Of a stretch of 64,000 nucleotides of DNA, positions 1 to 8,893 are shown one piece after another (the first letter of the stretch is position 1; every line of letters begins with the position of its first letter). The DNA comes from Psychrobacter immobilis. GTDB taxonomy: Bacteria > Pseudomonadota > Gammaproteobacteria > Pseudomonadales > Moraxellaceae. Location: NCBI RefSeq assembly GCF_904846285.1, contig NZ_CAJHAD010000013.1, positions 1-64,000 on the forward strand, read 5' to 3'. The translations under genes and the position numbers were made by a program. The notes beneath the pieces are model-generated. The model searched no databases and was not told the origin of the DNA. It was given only the letters and a program-made list of their open reading frames with translations.

Positions 1-38
1 TGCTTTGTACTCAATAAAAAACTTGGTAACCCGCCTCT

Positions 39-581
39 TCAGTTTGATTTGCTTATTTCAAGTTGAGAGTGGGGTCTATTTAGTTCTAAGATACGTTTAT
101 GCTTTGCTGTATTGGCTTTCTTACCTGATGGCTTATAACCACTATTAGCCAATCCCTGCTTAATACGCTCTCTGCGCTTGTCGTTATCTAGTTTAGCCAT
201 CGTCGCTAGTAAATCGATCAGCATGTTATTTACTACAGCTAGTATATCACCAGTCATACCACCATTAATTGTATGCGTAGTAGGTAGATCAGCTACTACT
301 AATCTGAGACCTTTATCTTTAATTCTTTGTTTTAAGACAGCAAAGTCACCTTGTGATAGTCGACTAAGTCTATCTACGCTCTCTACCAATAGGATATCAC
401 CTTGCTGGGCATCATCAAGTAACTTATTTAATGCTGGTCTATCTAACTTAGTGCCACTGTAATTCTCGATATACTCAACATAGCTCTCATCATAAATTTT
501 GCTAAAGCTAATCAAGTCAGTCAATGCTCTTTTAGCATCTTGGTCTCTGGTACTCGCTCTTACATAAATTCTGACTGTCAT
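39..581 (-). CDS. Serine recombinase (resolvase/invertase family)
   Basis: A 180-residue small serine recombinase of the resolvase/invertase family, which cuts and rejoins DNA through a phosphoserine intermediate. The N-terminus reads RIYVRASTRDQD, with the catalytic serine at about residue 10 in the usual Y-x-R-x-S context. The segment LLVESVDRLSRLSQGD near residues 65-80 is the conserved D-R-L-x-R active-site region. The C-terminal part is short, basic and likely helix-turn-helix (AKHKRILELN), followed by a divergent tail. Length matches plasmid and transposon resolvases. It is transcribed leftward away from the hsd operon, and a group of short repeats just upstream could be its binding site. 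It probably resolves or inverts part of the island or a neighbouring element outside the window. Family call is firm; the exact role is inferred. Confidence 0.9.
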   Translation of the reverse strand: MTVRIYVRASTRDQDAKRALTDLISFSKIYDESYVEYIENYSGTKLDRPALNKLLDDAQQGDILLVESVDRLSRLSQGDFAVLKQRIKDKGLRLVVADLPTTHTINGGMTGDILAVVNNMLIDLLATMAKLDNDKRRERIKQGLANSGYKPSGKKANTAKHKRILELNRPHSQLEISKSN

Positions 582-590
582 AGTATCAAC

Positions 591-713
591 CTATCATTTA
601 GACTTATATTTTAATATTTAGTGATAATACTATCATTTAATAACTAAAAAAACTCTAATGATAGACTAATTATCATTTAATTATTTTACCGTTTGAGAAT
701 AGTCTAATGATAG
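591..713. repeat. Cluster of CTATCATTTA-type repeats, candidate res site
   Basis: Five near-identical short repeats are visible: CTATCATTTA at 591-600 and 630-639, the inverse form CTAATGATAG at 655-664, TATCATTTAA at 671-680, and CTAATGATAG again at 704-713. Pairs 630-664 and 671-713 form inverted arrangements of about 35 and 43 bp. The cluster begins directly behind the start codon of the serine recombinase. Resolvases of this family bind several imperfect dyads of about 28-35 bp (res subsites) next to their own gene, and this layout fits. An autoregulatory operator is an equally possible reading. Confidence 0.5.
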
Positions 714-903
714 AATTTTCATAGCAAGTTATTCATTTTTTTGCAAAAATAACATCTTTGCACTAGTTTGCATATCTCGATGAATATAACCAAAAATATC
801 CAAACTACAGAGGGAATGATGCTCTGTATATCATGGCGCTCAAGTATTCTTATGATGGTATAATACCAAACAAAATTAATGATACTGATTTCAATATTAT
901 AAG

Positions 904-919
904 GCGATAGCTATATCGC
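904..919. promoter_or_regulatory. Palindrome upstream of hsdM
   Basis: GCGATA and TATCGC arms separated by GCTA form a perfect inverted repeat about 95 bases before the hsdM start codon. The position suits an operator or a stem in the leader. No protein is known to bind it. Confidence 0.35.
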
Positions 920-1012
920 AAAAGTAGTCGTAATCATACCTGTATTGCATATCATAATTAAACACAATTCATCATAAAAATTGAAAGTATCGCAAATAGA
1001 GAACAAAAGAAC

Positions 1013-2602
1013 ATGGCTAAAACACTGGTAAGCAAAAAAGATAAAACAGACAATGGTAATTTTGAAGAAGCCCTTTGGGATGCCGCCAACAAGCTACGAG
1101 GTAGCGTCGAATCCTCAGAATATAAGCATATCGTCCTTAGCCTGATTTTCTTAAAGTTCATCAGTGATACTTTTGAGCAGCAGCGCCAAAAGCTTATCGA
1201 TACAGGCTATGAAAAGCATATCGATATGGTGCAAGCCTATACCAAAGATAACGTGTTCTATTTGCCAGAAGAGAGCCGTTGGAGTTTCATCCAGCAGAAT
1301 GCTAAGCAAGAAGACATCGCGCTCAAAATCGACACAGCGCTCAGCACGATTGAGAAGACCAACCAATCATTGAAAGGCGCATTGCCTGATAACTATTTCT
1401 CTCGTCTTGGTTTAACGGCCAGTAAGCTTGCCGCTTTGATTGATGTGGTCAATAACATCGATACTATTGGTAATCCAGAAGAAGACACGGTAGGGCGCGT
1501 GTACGAGTATTTCTTGGGTAAGTTTGCCGCGACTGAAGGCAAGGGCGGTGGTGAGTTCTATACGCCTAAGTCTGTGGTCAATCTGATTGCAGAAATGGTT
1601 GAGCCGTATCAAGGCAAAATCTATGACCCCTGCTGCGGCTCGGGCGGTATGTTCGTCCAGTCCATCAAATTCATCGAGAGTCACCACGGCAATACCAAAG
1701 ACGTGTCTATCTATGGGCAAGAGTATACTAGCACCACCTATAAGCTTGCTAAGATGAACCTTGCCATTCGTGGTATCTCTAGCAACTTGGGCGATGTGGC
1801 AGCCGATACGTTCTTTAAAGATCAGCACGAAGACCTAAAAGCGGACTTCATTATGGCAAACCCACCTTTTAACCAAAAGGATTGGCGCGCCTCTGATGAA
1901 CTGGTCGATGATCCACGTTGGGCAGGCTATCCGACACCGCCGACGGGCAATGCCAACTATGCATGGATATTGCACATGATATCCAAGCTATCTGAGCACG
2001 GTACAGCAGGTTTCGTACTGGCGAACGGCTCGATGTCTACCACTACTAGCGGCGAAGGTGAGATACGCGAGCAAATCATCAAAAACGATCTGGTCGATTG
2101 TATGATTGCGCTACCGGGTCAGCTGTTTTATACCACGCAGATTCCGGTGTGCTTATGGTTCATCAGTAAAGACAAAGCCGCCAAGTCCGCTGATAGCCAA
2201 GCTCGCGGCTTACGTAATCGCAGCGGTGAGACGCTATTCATTGATGCACGTGCTATCGGCAGTATGATTAGCCGCACCAATAAAGAACTCACGAAAGATG
2301 ATATTGAGGGGATTGCCAAGACTTATCATGCATGGCGTGGTGAGAAAGAAGCTGGCGGTTATGAAGCGTACGATGACGAGGCAGGTTACTGTAAATCAGC
2401 CAGTCTAGAAGATATCAAAGCCAATGGCTATGTGCTCACCCCTGGGCGTTATGTCGGTGCTGCTGCTATCGAAGATGACGGTATTCCGTTTGAGACTAAA
2501 ATGTTAGAGCTAAGCCAAACGTTATATGCACAGATGCAAGAGTCTAAAAAGCTTGATGCGACTATTTGTCAGAACTTGGAGGTATTGGGTTATGGCGAGT
2601 AA
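1013..2602 (+). CDS. hsdM: Type I restriction-modification DNA methyltransferase subunit HsdM
   Basis: The modification subunit of a type I system, N6-adenine DNA methyltransferase that works as an M2S complex and, with two HsdR, as the restriction complex. The 529-residue protein has the N-terminal helical HsdM domain (about residues 15-150), then the methyltransferase fold. The AdoMet-binding motif I appears as DPCCGSGGMF around residues 205-213, and the catalytic NPPF motif is at residues 283-286. Length is typical. The stop codon overlaps the hsdS start in the sequence ATGGCGAGTAA, so the two are translationally coupled. It opens an hsdM-hsdS-x-hsdR operon in the accessory island. Base composition is closer to the chromosome than that of the recombinase genes further right, which suggests the cassette has a different history from the carrier. 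Confidence 0.97.
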   Translation: MAKTLVSKKDKTDNGNFEEALWDAANKLRGSVESSEYKHIVLSLIFLKFISDTFEQQRQKLIDTGYEKHIDMVQAYTKDNVFYLPEESRWSFIQQNAKQEDIALKIDTALSTIEKTNQSLKGALPDNYFSRLGLTASKLAALIDVVNNIDTIGNPEEDTVGRVYEYFLGKFAATEGKGGGEFYTPKSVVNLIAEMVEPYQGKIYDPCCGSGGMFVQSIKFIESHHGNTKDVSIYGQEYTSTTYKLAKMNLAIRGISSNLGDVAADTFFKDQHEDLKADFIMANPPFNQKDWRASDELVDDPRWAGYPTPPTGNANYAWILHMISKLSEHGTAGFVLANGSMSTTTSGEGEIREQIIKNDLVDCMIALPGQLFYTTQIPVCLWFISKDKAAKSADSQARGLRNRSGETLFIDARAIGSMISRTNKELTKDDIEGIAKTYHAWRGEKEAGGYEAYDDEAGYCKSASLEDIKANGYVLTPGRYVGAAAIEDDGIPFETKMLELSQTLYAQMQESKKLDATICQNLEVLGYGE

Positions 2603-3992
2603 TTGGATTGAAACGACTTTAGGGGGAATAGCTGATCCTTGTGGTGGTGTGGTTGATGGGCCGTTTGGCTCAAATCTTCCAGCTTCAAGCTATGTAACTG
2701 AGGGTATTCCTGTTATACGTGGAAGTAATTTATCACTGGGAAAAGAAAAGTTTAAACAGCATGAATTTGTTTATATTTCTCAAGATGCATTTGAAAAACT
2801 GCAACGCAGTGAATGCCTGCCAGATGACATAATTTTCACCAAAAAGGGCACGCTTGGTCAAACTGGAATTATTCCCAATCCCTCGATATTTACAAGATAT
2901 ATTCTTTCCTCTAATCAAATGCGCCTACGGGTAGATCCATTAAAGGCATTACCTGCATATATTTACTACGTTGTTTCTTCACCCCAAACAATCGAGAAGA
3001 TAATACGCGATTCTGATTGCACGGGAGTGCCAAAAATAAACCTTGAGTATCTTCGGAAGTTTCCTGTAAAACTGCCCGACCTTAAAACTCAAAAAGCCAT
3101 TGCTCATATTCTTGGTTCTTTAGATGACAAAATCGAGCTTAACCACCAGATGAACGAGACGCTAGAAGCGATGGCGCAGGCGTTATTCAAAAGCTGGTTT
3201 GTAGATTTTGATCCGGTGATTGATAACGCGCTCGCGGCTGGTAACGCCATTCCTGATGAATTTATGGATCGTGCTGAACAGCGTAAAGCGATTGAGAAAA
3301 AAGACAATTCAGAGATTCAGAGTTTATTCCCTGATGAGTTTGAGTTCACTGAGGAAATGGGTTGGATTCCGAGGGGGTGGGGTATAAAGAGAATTAGTGA
3401 TTTAGTTGAATCAGTATCTATAACTTACCCACTCAAAACTGTTAATGAAGTCATATTTCTTAATACAGGTGACATATTAGCTGGAAAATTTCTCCATAAA
3501 AATTATTCTGATGCATCTAGTTTACCTGGACAAGCTAAAAAATCTATAAAAAGAGATGATATTTTATATAGTGAAATCAGACCCAAAAACAAGCGATATG
3601 CTTATGTAAACTTTGAGGCAGATGACTACGTTGTTTCTACAAAGTTAATGGTATTGAGGTCTGTAAGTAGTGTTAAGTCGCTTTTTTCTTATTTTTATCT
3701 TAAACAAGAGAGTGTTGTTTTAGACTTACAGTACATGGCAGAAGATCGTTCGGGAACTTTCCCGCAAATAACATTTGATGTTTTGTCACAATTAATGCTG
3801 ACTTTACCCAGTGAAAAAGCGTTAGTTGATTATTTCACCGATCAAGTTCTAGTGCCTTATCACAATAAAATATATAAAAATGAAGAGAACTCTGAAAACC
3901 TAGCCAAACTTCGCGACACCCTTTTGCCTAAGTTAATGTCAGGCGAGCTTCGTATTGCAGATGCTGCTGCACTGGTGGATGAAGCAATATAG
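2592..3992 (+). CDS. hsdS: Type I restriction-modification specificity subunit HsdS
   Basis: The DNA-recognition subunit that gives the HsdM/HsdR complex its bipartite target. The protein has two variable target-recognition domains (about residues 1-150 and 235-420). They are separated by a conserved helical spacer near residues 165-215 (LGSLDDKIELNHQMNETLEAM) and closed by a similar repeat at the C-terminus (LAKLRDTLLPKLMSG). The start at 2592 (MASNWIE) was chosen over an upstream in-frame ATG because it gives the usual N-terminus and an 11-base overlap with hsdM. Resulting length is 466 residues, normal for a full HsdS. The recognition domains are more AT-rich than hsdM and hsdR, as expected for domain exchange. 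The target sequence cannot be read from the protein. Confidence 0.95.
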   Translation: MASNWIETTLGGIADPCGGVVDGPFGSNLPASSYVTEGIPVIRGSNLSLGKEKFKQHEFVYISQDAFEKLQRSECLPDDIIFTKKGTLGQTGIIPNPSIFTRYILSSNQMRLRVDPLKALPAYIYYVVSSPQTIEKIIRDSDCTGVPKINLEYLRKFPVKLPDLKTQKAIAHILGSLDDKIELNHQMNETLEAMAQALFKSWFVDFDPVIDNALAAGNAIPDEFMDRAEQRKAIEKKDNSEIQSLFPDEFEFTEEMGWIPRGWGIKRISDLVESVSITYPLKTVNEVIFLNTGDILAGKFLHKNYSDASSLPGQAKKSIKRDDILYSEIRPKNKRYAYVNFEADDYVVSTKLMVLRSVSSVKSLFSYFYLKQESVVLDLQYMAEDRSGTFPQITFDVLSQLMLTLPSEKALVDYFTDQVLVPYHNKIYKNEENSENLAKLRDTLLPKLMSGELRIADAAALVDEAI

Positions 3993-4044
3993 CTTTTAAC
4001 AGTAAACGTTTATCCCAAAAATATAATCATTAATGGAGTTCAAG

Positions 4045-4902
4045 ATGAAGAAGCTTTTACTTAGTTTGGCACTCAGCTTGGGCGCTTTATCTGCGACTCC
4101 TGTAATGGCAGCAGCTCCTGCATTCTCTGCCACTCAAATGGCTCAAGTCAAAATCAAAGACTTAAGCTTTAAAGAAGTCATGCGTGAGTTTTATAGTGGT
4201 GAAATGTTTTCTTTTTTTATAGATGACGAAACTATTGAAGCGGTGCCACACGTTGGCTTAGGTAAAGCGAATAGCGACGGTGAAAGGACAGCCGCTTTAA
4301 TGAACCCTGTTGTTGAGTATAAAAACAATGTAGGAGAGGCACGTTACTTAGTCATTATTGAGAAGGTTAAGATCGACAGTAATACGGGGTCGCTTGTATC
4401 TTGCCACGCATGTAAAGCAACAGCTGATATTTACAGTTTTAAAAAGCTAAATAATGGTCTATTCCAGTTAGTAAGTCGGACGCCAAAAAAGGTAGAACCT
4501 ACTGGTGTTAGTGGTCGAATAATGCTTGATGAAAAAAGTATTAAAAATACGATGCAACCTTTAGGCAAAGAGATAACAGGTAGCGTGTTAAAAAATGGCT
4601 CTTTTTATCATGGCATCTTCGTACAGTGGTGGGACGTTTTACAGTTGCCTGAAAATGATTTCATTAATTTGTATGCTCTAGGCGATGCTGGAATGGAAAA
4701 CGGTGTTTATGATGAAGACTCACCTCTATATTACGCATATGAAGGAACTTTCAAAGTACTGTCTGAGAACACCAATACCATGTATTACCCCATTATGTTG
4801 ACATATAAAGGCGAAAAGCCTACTGAAGACTATGAGCGTATTGAGCATGTTAATTACAGCAAGATTGTGAAGTTCAATCCAACAAAAAAAGCTTATGAAT
4901 AA
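4045..4902 (+). CDS. Exported protein of unknown function within the hsd operon
   Basis: Not recognised as a known family. The N-terminus MKKLLLSLALSLGALSATPVM is a clear Sec signal peptide, with likely cleavage after the AMA just before AAPAF, so the mature protein of about 260 residues should be periplasmic. A CHAC (CxxC) pair lies near residue 120 and may be a disulfide or metal site. No membrane anchor or lipobox is seen. The start at 4045 was preferred over 4033 because TGGAG lies 6-8 bases upstream and the signal peptide then begins properly. It sits between hsdS and hsdR, 52 bases after hsdS and 77 before the chosen hsdR start, on the same strand. A periplasmic protein has no known part in type I restriction, so it may be a passenger or an accessory defence or immunity factor. 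Confidence 0.75.
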   Translation: MKKLLLSLALSLGALSATPVMAAAPAFSATQMAQVKIKDLSFKEVMREFYSGEMFSFFIDDETIEAVPHVGLGKANSDGERTAALMNPVVEYKNNVGEARYLVIIEKVKIDSNTGSLVSCHACKATADIYSFKKLNNGLFQLVSRTPKKVEPTGVSGRIMLDEKSIKNTMQPLGKEITGSVLKNGSFYHGIFVQWWDVLQLPENDFINLYALGDAGMENGVYDEDSPLYYAYEGTFKVLSENTNTMYYPIMLTYKGEKPTEDYERIEHVNYSKIVKFNPTKKAYE

Positions 4903-4979
4903 TTTAGCTTTGGTTTAGCCGTGAACTGGCGTATTAATCGTTGATAAAGATAATACAGAATAATAAAAAGGACTTACCA

Positions 4980-7900
4980 TTGAAATTCACCGAAGACAGA
5001 CTTGAACAAGCCATTATCGAACTACTAGCAGCTGAGGGCTATCCACATACGGTTGGTGAAGCACTTGATCGTAATCCTGATGATGTGCTGATTAAGTCTG
5101 ATCTTCGACAGTTTCTAGCCACTCGTTATCAAGCAGACTTGATCACAGAATATGAGATTGAGTCCATCATCCATAAGCTTGAGTACCTTCCTGCGTCTGA
5201 TCTGTACGACACCAACAAAGCCATTATGAAGTTTGTCGCTGACGGGTTTTTCTTGAAGCGTGAGGACTATACCCAAAAAGACCTATACATCCAGCTCATT
5301 GATTATGAAGCACGCGATGACAATCGCTATCGCATCGTCAATCAGATGGAGATACAAGGCTTTGAGCTGCGTATTCCTGATGGCATTCTTTATATCAACG
5401 GCTTACCACTGGTGGTGTTTGAGTTTAAGAGCAGCATCCGTGAAGATGCCACTATGTTTGATGCCTACACCCAGCTGACCACTCGCTATAAGCGCGATAT
5501 TCCAGAGCTGTTTAAATACAATGCCTTATGCGTCATCAGTGATGGGGTCAACTCAAAGATGGGTTCGTTCTTTGCGCCTTATGAGTTCTATTACTCTTGG
5601 CGCAAAGTGACGGGCGATGAAAAGCTTGAGAAAGACGGTATCCATTCATTGCTAACCATGATGAGCGGATTATTTGATAAAGCACGTTTGGTTGATGTCA
5701 TTCGCAACTTCATCTATGTGCCTGACAAATCAAGCAGGGAAGAGAAAATCGTCTGTCGTTACCCGCAGTATTATGCCGCCACCAAACTGTTTGACAATAT
5801 TAAACGTCATATGAAAGTGCTTGATGCAAACGGCAAGTTTGATGAGAGCGATGCTTTACGTGATGGAAAGGGTGGTACGTACTTTGGCGCGACTGGCTGT
5901 GGTAAGAGCTTTACCATGTTGTTTCTAGCACGATTATTGATGCGAGATGTGGAGCTTGGCAGTCCGACCATTATTTTAATCACTGATCGCACCGACTTAG
6001 ACGGTCAGCTGTCTGAAACCTTTACCAATGCTAAGACCTATATCGGTGATGACAATATCATCAGTGTTGAGAGTCGAGCGCATCTACGCGAACAGCTAAA
6101 AGGACGCAGAAGTGGCGGCGTATTCCTAACCACCATTCATAAGTTCACCGAAGACTTAGCCCTACTGACCGAGCGTACCAACGTCATCTGTATCTCTGAT
6201 GAAGCACACCGTAGCCAAATTAACCTACAGCAAAAGGTCACCGTCACTGAAGATGGCGTCAAAAAGACTTATGGCTTTGCTAAATACCTGCATGACTCAT
6301 TGCCCAATGCCACCTACGTTGGCTTCACAGGCACACCGATTGATGCCACCCTTGATGTCTTCGGTCCAGTCATTGACAGCTATACCATGGTTGAGTCGGT
6401 ATTCGATGAAATCACGGTACGTATCGTCTATGAAGGCCGCGCTGCTAAAGTACTACTCGATAGCAAGCAGCTGGATGAAGTAGAAAAATACTATAAAGAA
6501 AGCGCGGACGCTGGCACCAATGAATATCAGATAGAGAAAAGCAAAAAAGCCATGGCGAGTATGTCCACCATTCTTGGTGACCCTGATCGCATCAGAGCCA
6601 TTGCTGAAGACTTTGTTGCGCACTATGAAGCGCGAGTAGAAGAGGGTACGACGCAGAAAGGCAAAGCGATGTTTGTTTGTAGTAGCCGTGAAGCCGCCTA
6701 TCAGCTCTATAAAGACATTATAGAGCTGCGTCCTGAATGGAATGAGGTGCGAGCATGCGAGGAAGGCTCAGCCTTATCTGAAAGTGATAAGAAAAAGGTC
6801 AAGCCCATGGAGCGAGTCAAGATGATCATGACTCGTAACAAAGACGATGAAAAAGGCATGTGGGACAATCTGGGTAATAAAGACTATCGCAAAGAGCTTG
6901 ATCGTCAGTTTAAAAATGGCAAGTCCAACTTTAAAATCGCCATTGTTGTCGATATGTGGCTTACAGGCTTTGACGTACCATTCCTAGATACCATCTACAT
7001 CGATAAACCACTACAAAAGCACAGCCTGATTCAAACCATCTCACGGGTCAACCGTAAGTTTGAAGGCAAAGAGAGTGGCTTAGTGGTCGATTACATCGGC
7101 ATTAAAAAGCAGATGAATCTGGCGCTCTCTCATTACACTGGTGGTCAGGTTCAAAACCTAGACGATATCCAAAAGTCAGTCGTGGTAGTTAAAGACCATT
7201 TAGACCTACTTGATACGGTCTATCATAAGTTTGACTCTAGCTTGTACTTTAATGGCACGCCACTAGAGCAGCTCAGTTGCTTAAATGCGGCGGCTGACTT
7301 TGCATTGCAATCTAAAAAGCTAGAGAAACGCTTTATGGATTTAGCTAAGCGTCTGAAGTCTGCCTATGATATTTGCGTGGGTAGTGAAGCGCTCACCAAG
7401 ACTCATAAAGACAAGATTCATTACTACCTAGCTATTCGTACCATTATCTTTAAAATCACTACTGGCGGTGCACCTGACGTTGAGCAGATAAACCAAAAGG
7501 TACGTGACCTGGTCAAAGACGCGCTGATGAGTGATGGCGTTGAAGAGATCTTCAAGCTGGGCGATAACACCGACGGTGAGATCGATATCTTCGATGAAGA
7601 CTACCTAGCCAAGCTTGAAGTAATCAAGCAGCCCAATACTAAGCTAGAATTGTTACAGCAGCTACTCGCTAAAGCCATTGGTGAGCTTAAAAAAACCAAC
7701 AAGGTAAAGGGCGTTGATTTCAGTAAAAAGATGAATGCTTTGGTCGAGAAGTATAATGACCGTGACGAGCAAGATGTATTGCGTGCTGAAGTTATTGGTG
7801 ATTTCTCGGATGAAATCATCAAGCTATACAACGAGCTACGGGTTGAGATGGCATCGTTTGGTGAGATGGGTATCGACTTTGAAGAAAAAGCGTTTTACGA

Positions 7901-8162
7901 CATCCTGCTGTCGCTGGCGCATAAGTACGATTTTACCTATCCAGAAGACAAGCTGCTTGAGCTGTCAAAAGAAGTGAAAAAACTCATCGATGACAAGGCA
8001 AGGTATACCGACTGGAATAAGCGCGATGATATCAAAGCGGAGCTACAGTTTGACCTGATGATATTGCTCGATGAATGGGGTTATCCACCTGTTGATTCAA
8101 AAGAGGTTTATAAAGAAATATTTGAGCAGGCTGAGAACTTTAAGAAGAGTAGGGTGGCTTGA
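4980..8162 (+). CDS. hsdR: Type I restriction endonuclease/translocase subunit HsdR
   Basis: The motor and nuclease subunit of the type I system. It translocates DNA in an ATP-dependent way and cuts far from the recognition site. The N-terminal nuclease has the PD-(D/E)xK pattern ending in FEFKSS, with E148 and K150. The SF2 translocase has Walker A GATGCGKS at residues 303-310, DEAH at 407-410 and the GFTGTP motif III. The C-terminal helical domain needed for complex assembly is present, for about 1060 residues in total. The open frame extends upstream to 4941, but the TTG at 4980 has AAGGA 7 bases before it and gives a normal N-terminus (KFTEDRLEQAIIE), so a non-ATG start is likely. All motifs look intact, so restriction should be functional. 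Confidence 0.95.
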   Translation: MKFTEDRLEQAIIELLAAEGYPHTVGEALDRNPDDVLIKSDLRQFLATRYQADLITEYEIESIIHKLEYLPASDLYDTNKAIMKFVADGFFLKREDYTQKDLYIQLIDYEARDDNRYRIVNQMEIQGFELRIPDGILYINGLPLVVFEFKSSIREDATMFDAYTQLTTRYKRDIPELFKYNALCVISDGVNSKMGSFFAPYEFYYSWRKVTGDEKLEKDGIHSLLTMMSGLFDKARLVDVIRNFIYVPDKSSREEKIVCRYPQYYAATKLFDNIKRHMKVLDANGKFDESDALRDGKGGTYFGATGCGKSFTMLFLARLLMRDVELGSPTIILITDRTDLDGQLSETFTNAKTYIGDDNIISVESRAHLREQLKGRRSGGVFLTTIHKFTEDLALLTERTNVICISDEAHRSQINLQQKVTVTEDGVKKTYGFAKYLHDSLPNATYVGFTGTPIDATLDVFGPVIDSYTMVESVFDEITVRIVYEGRAAKVLLDSKQLDEVEKYYKESADAGTNEYQIEKSKKAMASMSTILGDPDRIRAIAEDFVAHYEARVEEGTTQKGKAMFVCSSREAAYQLYKDIIELRPEWNEVRACEEGSALSESDKKKVKPMERVKMIMTRNKDDEKGMWDNLGNKDYRKELDRQFKNGKSNFKIAIVVDMWLTGFDVPFLDTIYIDKPLQKHSLIQTISRVNRKFEGKESGLVVDYIGIKKQMNLALSHYTGGQVQNLDDIQKSVVVVKDHLDLLDTVYHKFDSSLYFNGTPLEQLSCLNAAADFALQSKKLEKRFMDLAKRLKSAYDICVGSEALTKTHKDKIHYYLAIRTIIFKITTGGAPDVEQINQKVRDLVKDALMSDGVEEIFKLGDNTDGEIDIFDEDYLAKLEVIKQPNTKLELLQQLLAKAIGELKKTNKVKGVDFSKKMNALVEKYNDRDEQDVLRAEVIGDFSDEIIKLYNELRVEMASFGEMGIDFEEKAFYDILLSLAHKYDFTYPEDKLLELSKEVKKLIDDKARYTDWNKRDDIKAELQFDLMILLDEWGYPPVDSKEVYKEIFEQAENFKKSRVA

Positions 8163-8252
8163 TAGATAGGATATATTTCAAAAATAACAGCGTCTTTAAA
8201 TCAAATTTAACTTCTAGAACAGATAAATAGAGCTAACAAGAGAGAATACATT

Positions 8253-8885
8253 GTGGGAAAGAGCGGAAATAACATAGCCGTAGAAGCTTCTGTAATATTT
8301 TCAGATGAGTATACGGGCTTACATGGTCGAGAAGAATATAACGATGCTATTGCTCACATCTACGATTTGATATGCGCATCATATACTTTGTTGAAAAACG
8401 GTAGTTTTGCCCCCTCTCTTTTTTTATCAATTACTATATTTGAAGAAATTGCCAAAGTAAAAGCTGGGTATATGCGTGCAGCACAACAAAAGGATTTACT
8501 AAAAGTAAAACGAGGAAAAGATCATCTCTTTAACCATAGAATGAAGCATAAAATTGCAATATCACCTGTTTACCTAATTGGTGATCGCATAGCTAATAGT
8601 ATTGGTGCTGATAGAGCTAAGGAGATCTTCGAAGGCTATAGTTCTGGCGAATATTCATCACTAAGGGAAAAATCATTATATTTTGCGAGGGATAATGAAA
8701 GCTTACATATTCCATCAAAATATGTAAATTCTAATCTAGCCGCAGAGCATTTGTTAATAGCCGTTGAAATTTTTGTTGATGAGTTTTGGGGTATGACTGC
8801 AAGCGCATCGAATATATGCGATAAGGCTAATGAGTTCTATATAAAAGTGGAAACCATCCTTAAAAATATGCAACAAACCAATTAG
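8253..8885 (+). CDS. AbiV-like abortive infection protein
   Basis: A 210-residue protein resembling the AbiV family of abortive-infection proteins, first known from lactococci, where AbiV acts against phage protein synthesis. The family-like core is ASYTLLKNGSFAPSLFLSITIFEE at residues 42-65, followed by an E-E-I-A-K segment and a HRMKHKIA segment near residues 94-101. The protein appears entirely helical. The start is GTG at 8253, with AAGAGAG 8-14 bases upstream. It begins 90 bases after hsdR on the same strand and is followed, 8 bases after its stop, by a DUF2971 gene, which suggests co-transcription. Its place behind a type I system supports a defence role. Family assignment is by remembered pattern and is fairly, not fully, secure. 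Confidence 0.75.
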   Translation: MGKSGNNIAVEASVIFSDEYTGLHGREEYNDAIAHIYDLICASYTLLKNGSFAPSLFLSITIFEEIAKVKAGYMRAAQQKDLLKVKRGKDHLFNHRMKHKIAISPVYLIGDRIANSIGADRAKEIFEGYSSGEYSSLREKSLYFARDNESLHIPSKYVNSNLAAEHLLIAVEIFVDEFWGMTASASNICDKANEFYIKVETILKNMQQTN

Positions 8886-8893
8886 GATAGATT

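Larger units (their letters stand above)
582..1012. other. Intergenic promoter region between serine recombinase and hsdM
   Basis: A 431-base AT-rich spacer with no convincing gene. It separates two divergently transcribed genes and so should hold both promoters. Its left third carries five copies of a 9-10 bp repeat and its right part a GCGATA/TATCGC palindrome, both listed separately. The hsdM ribosome-binding site is weak: only an A-rich GAGAAC-type stretch lies in front of the ATG. Confidence 0.6.
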
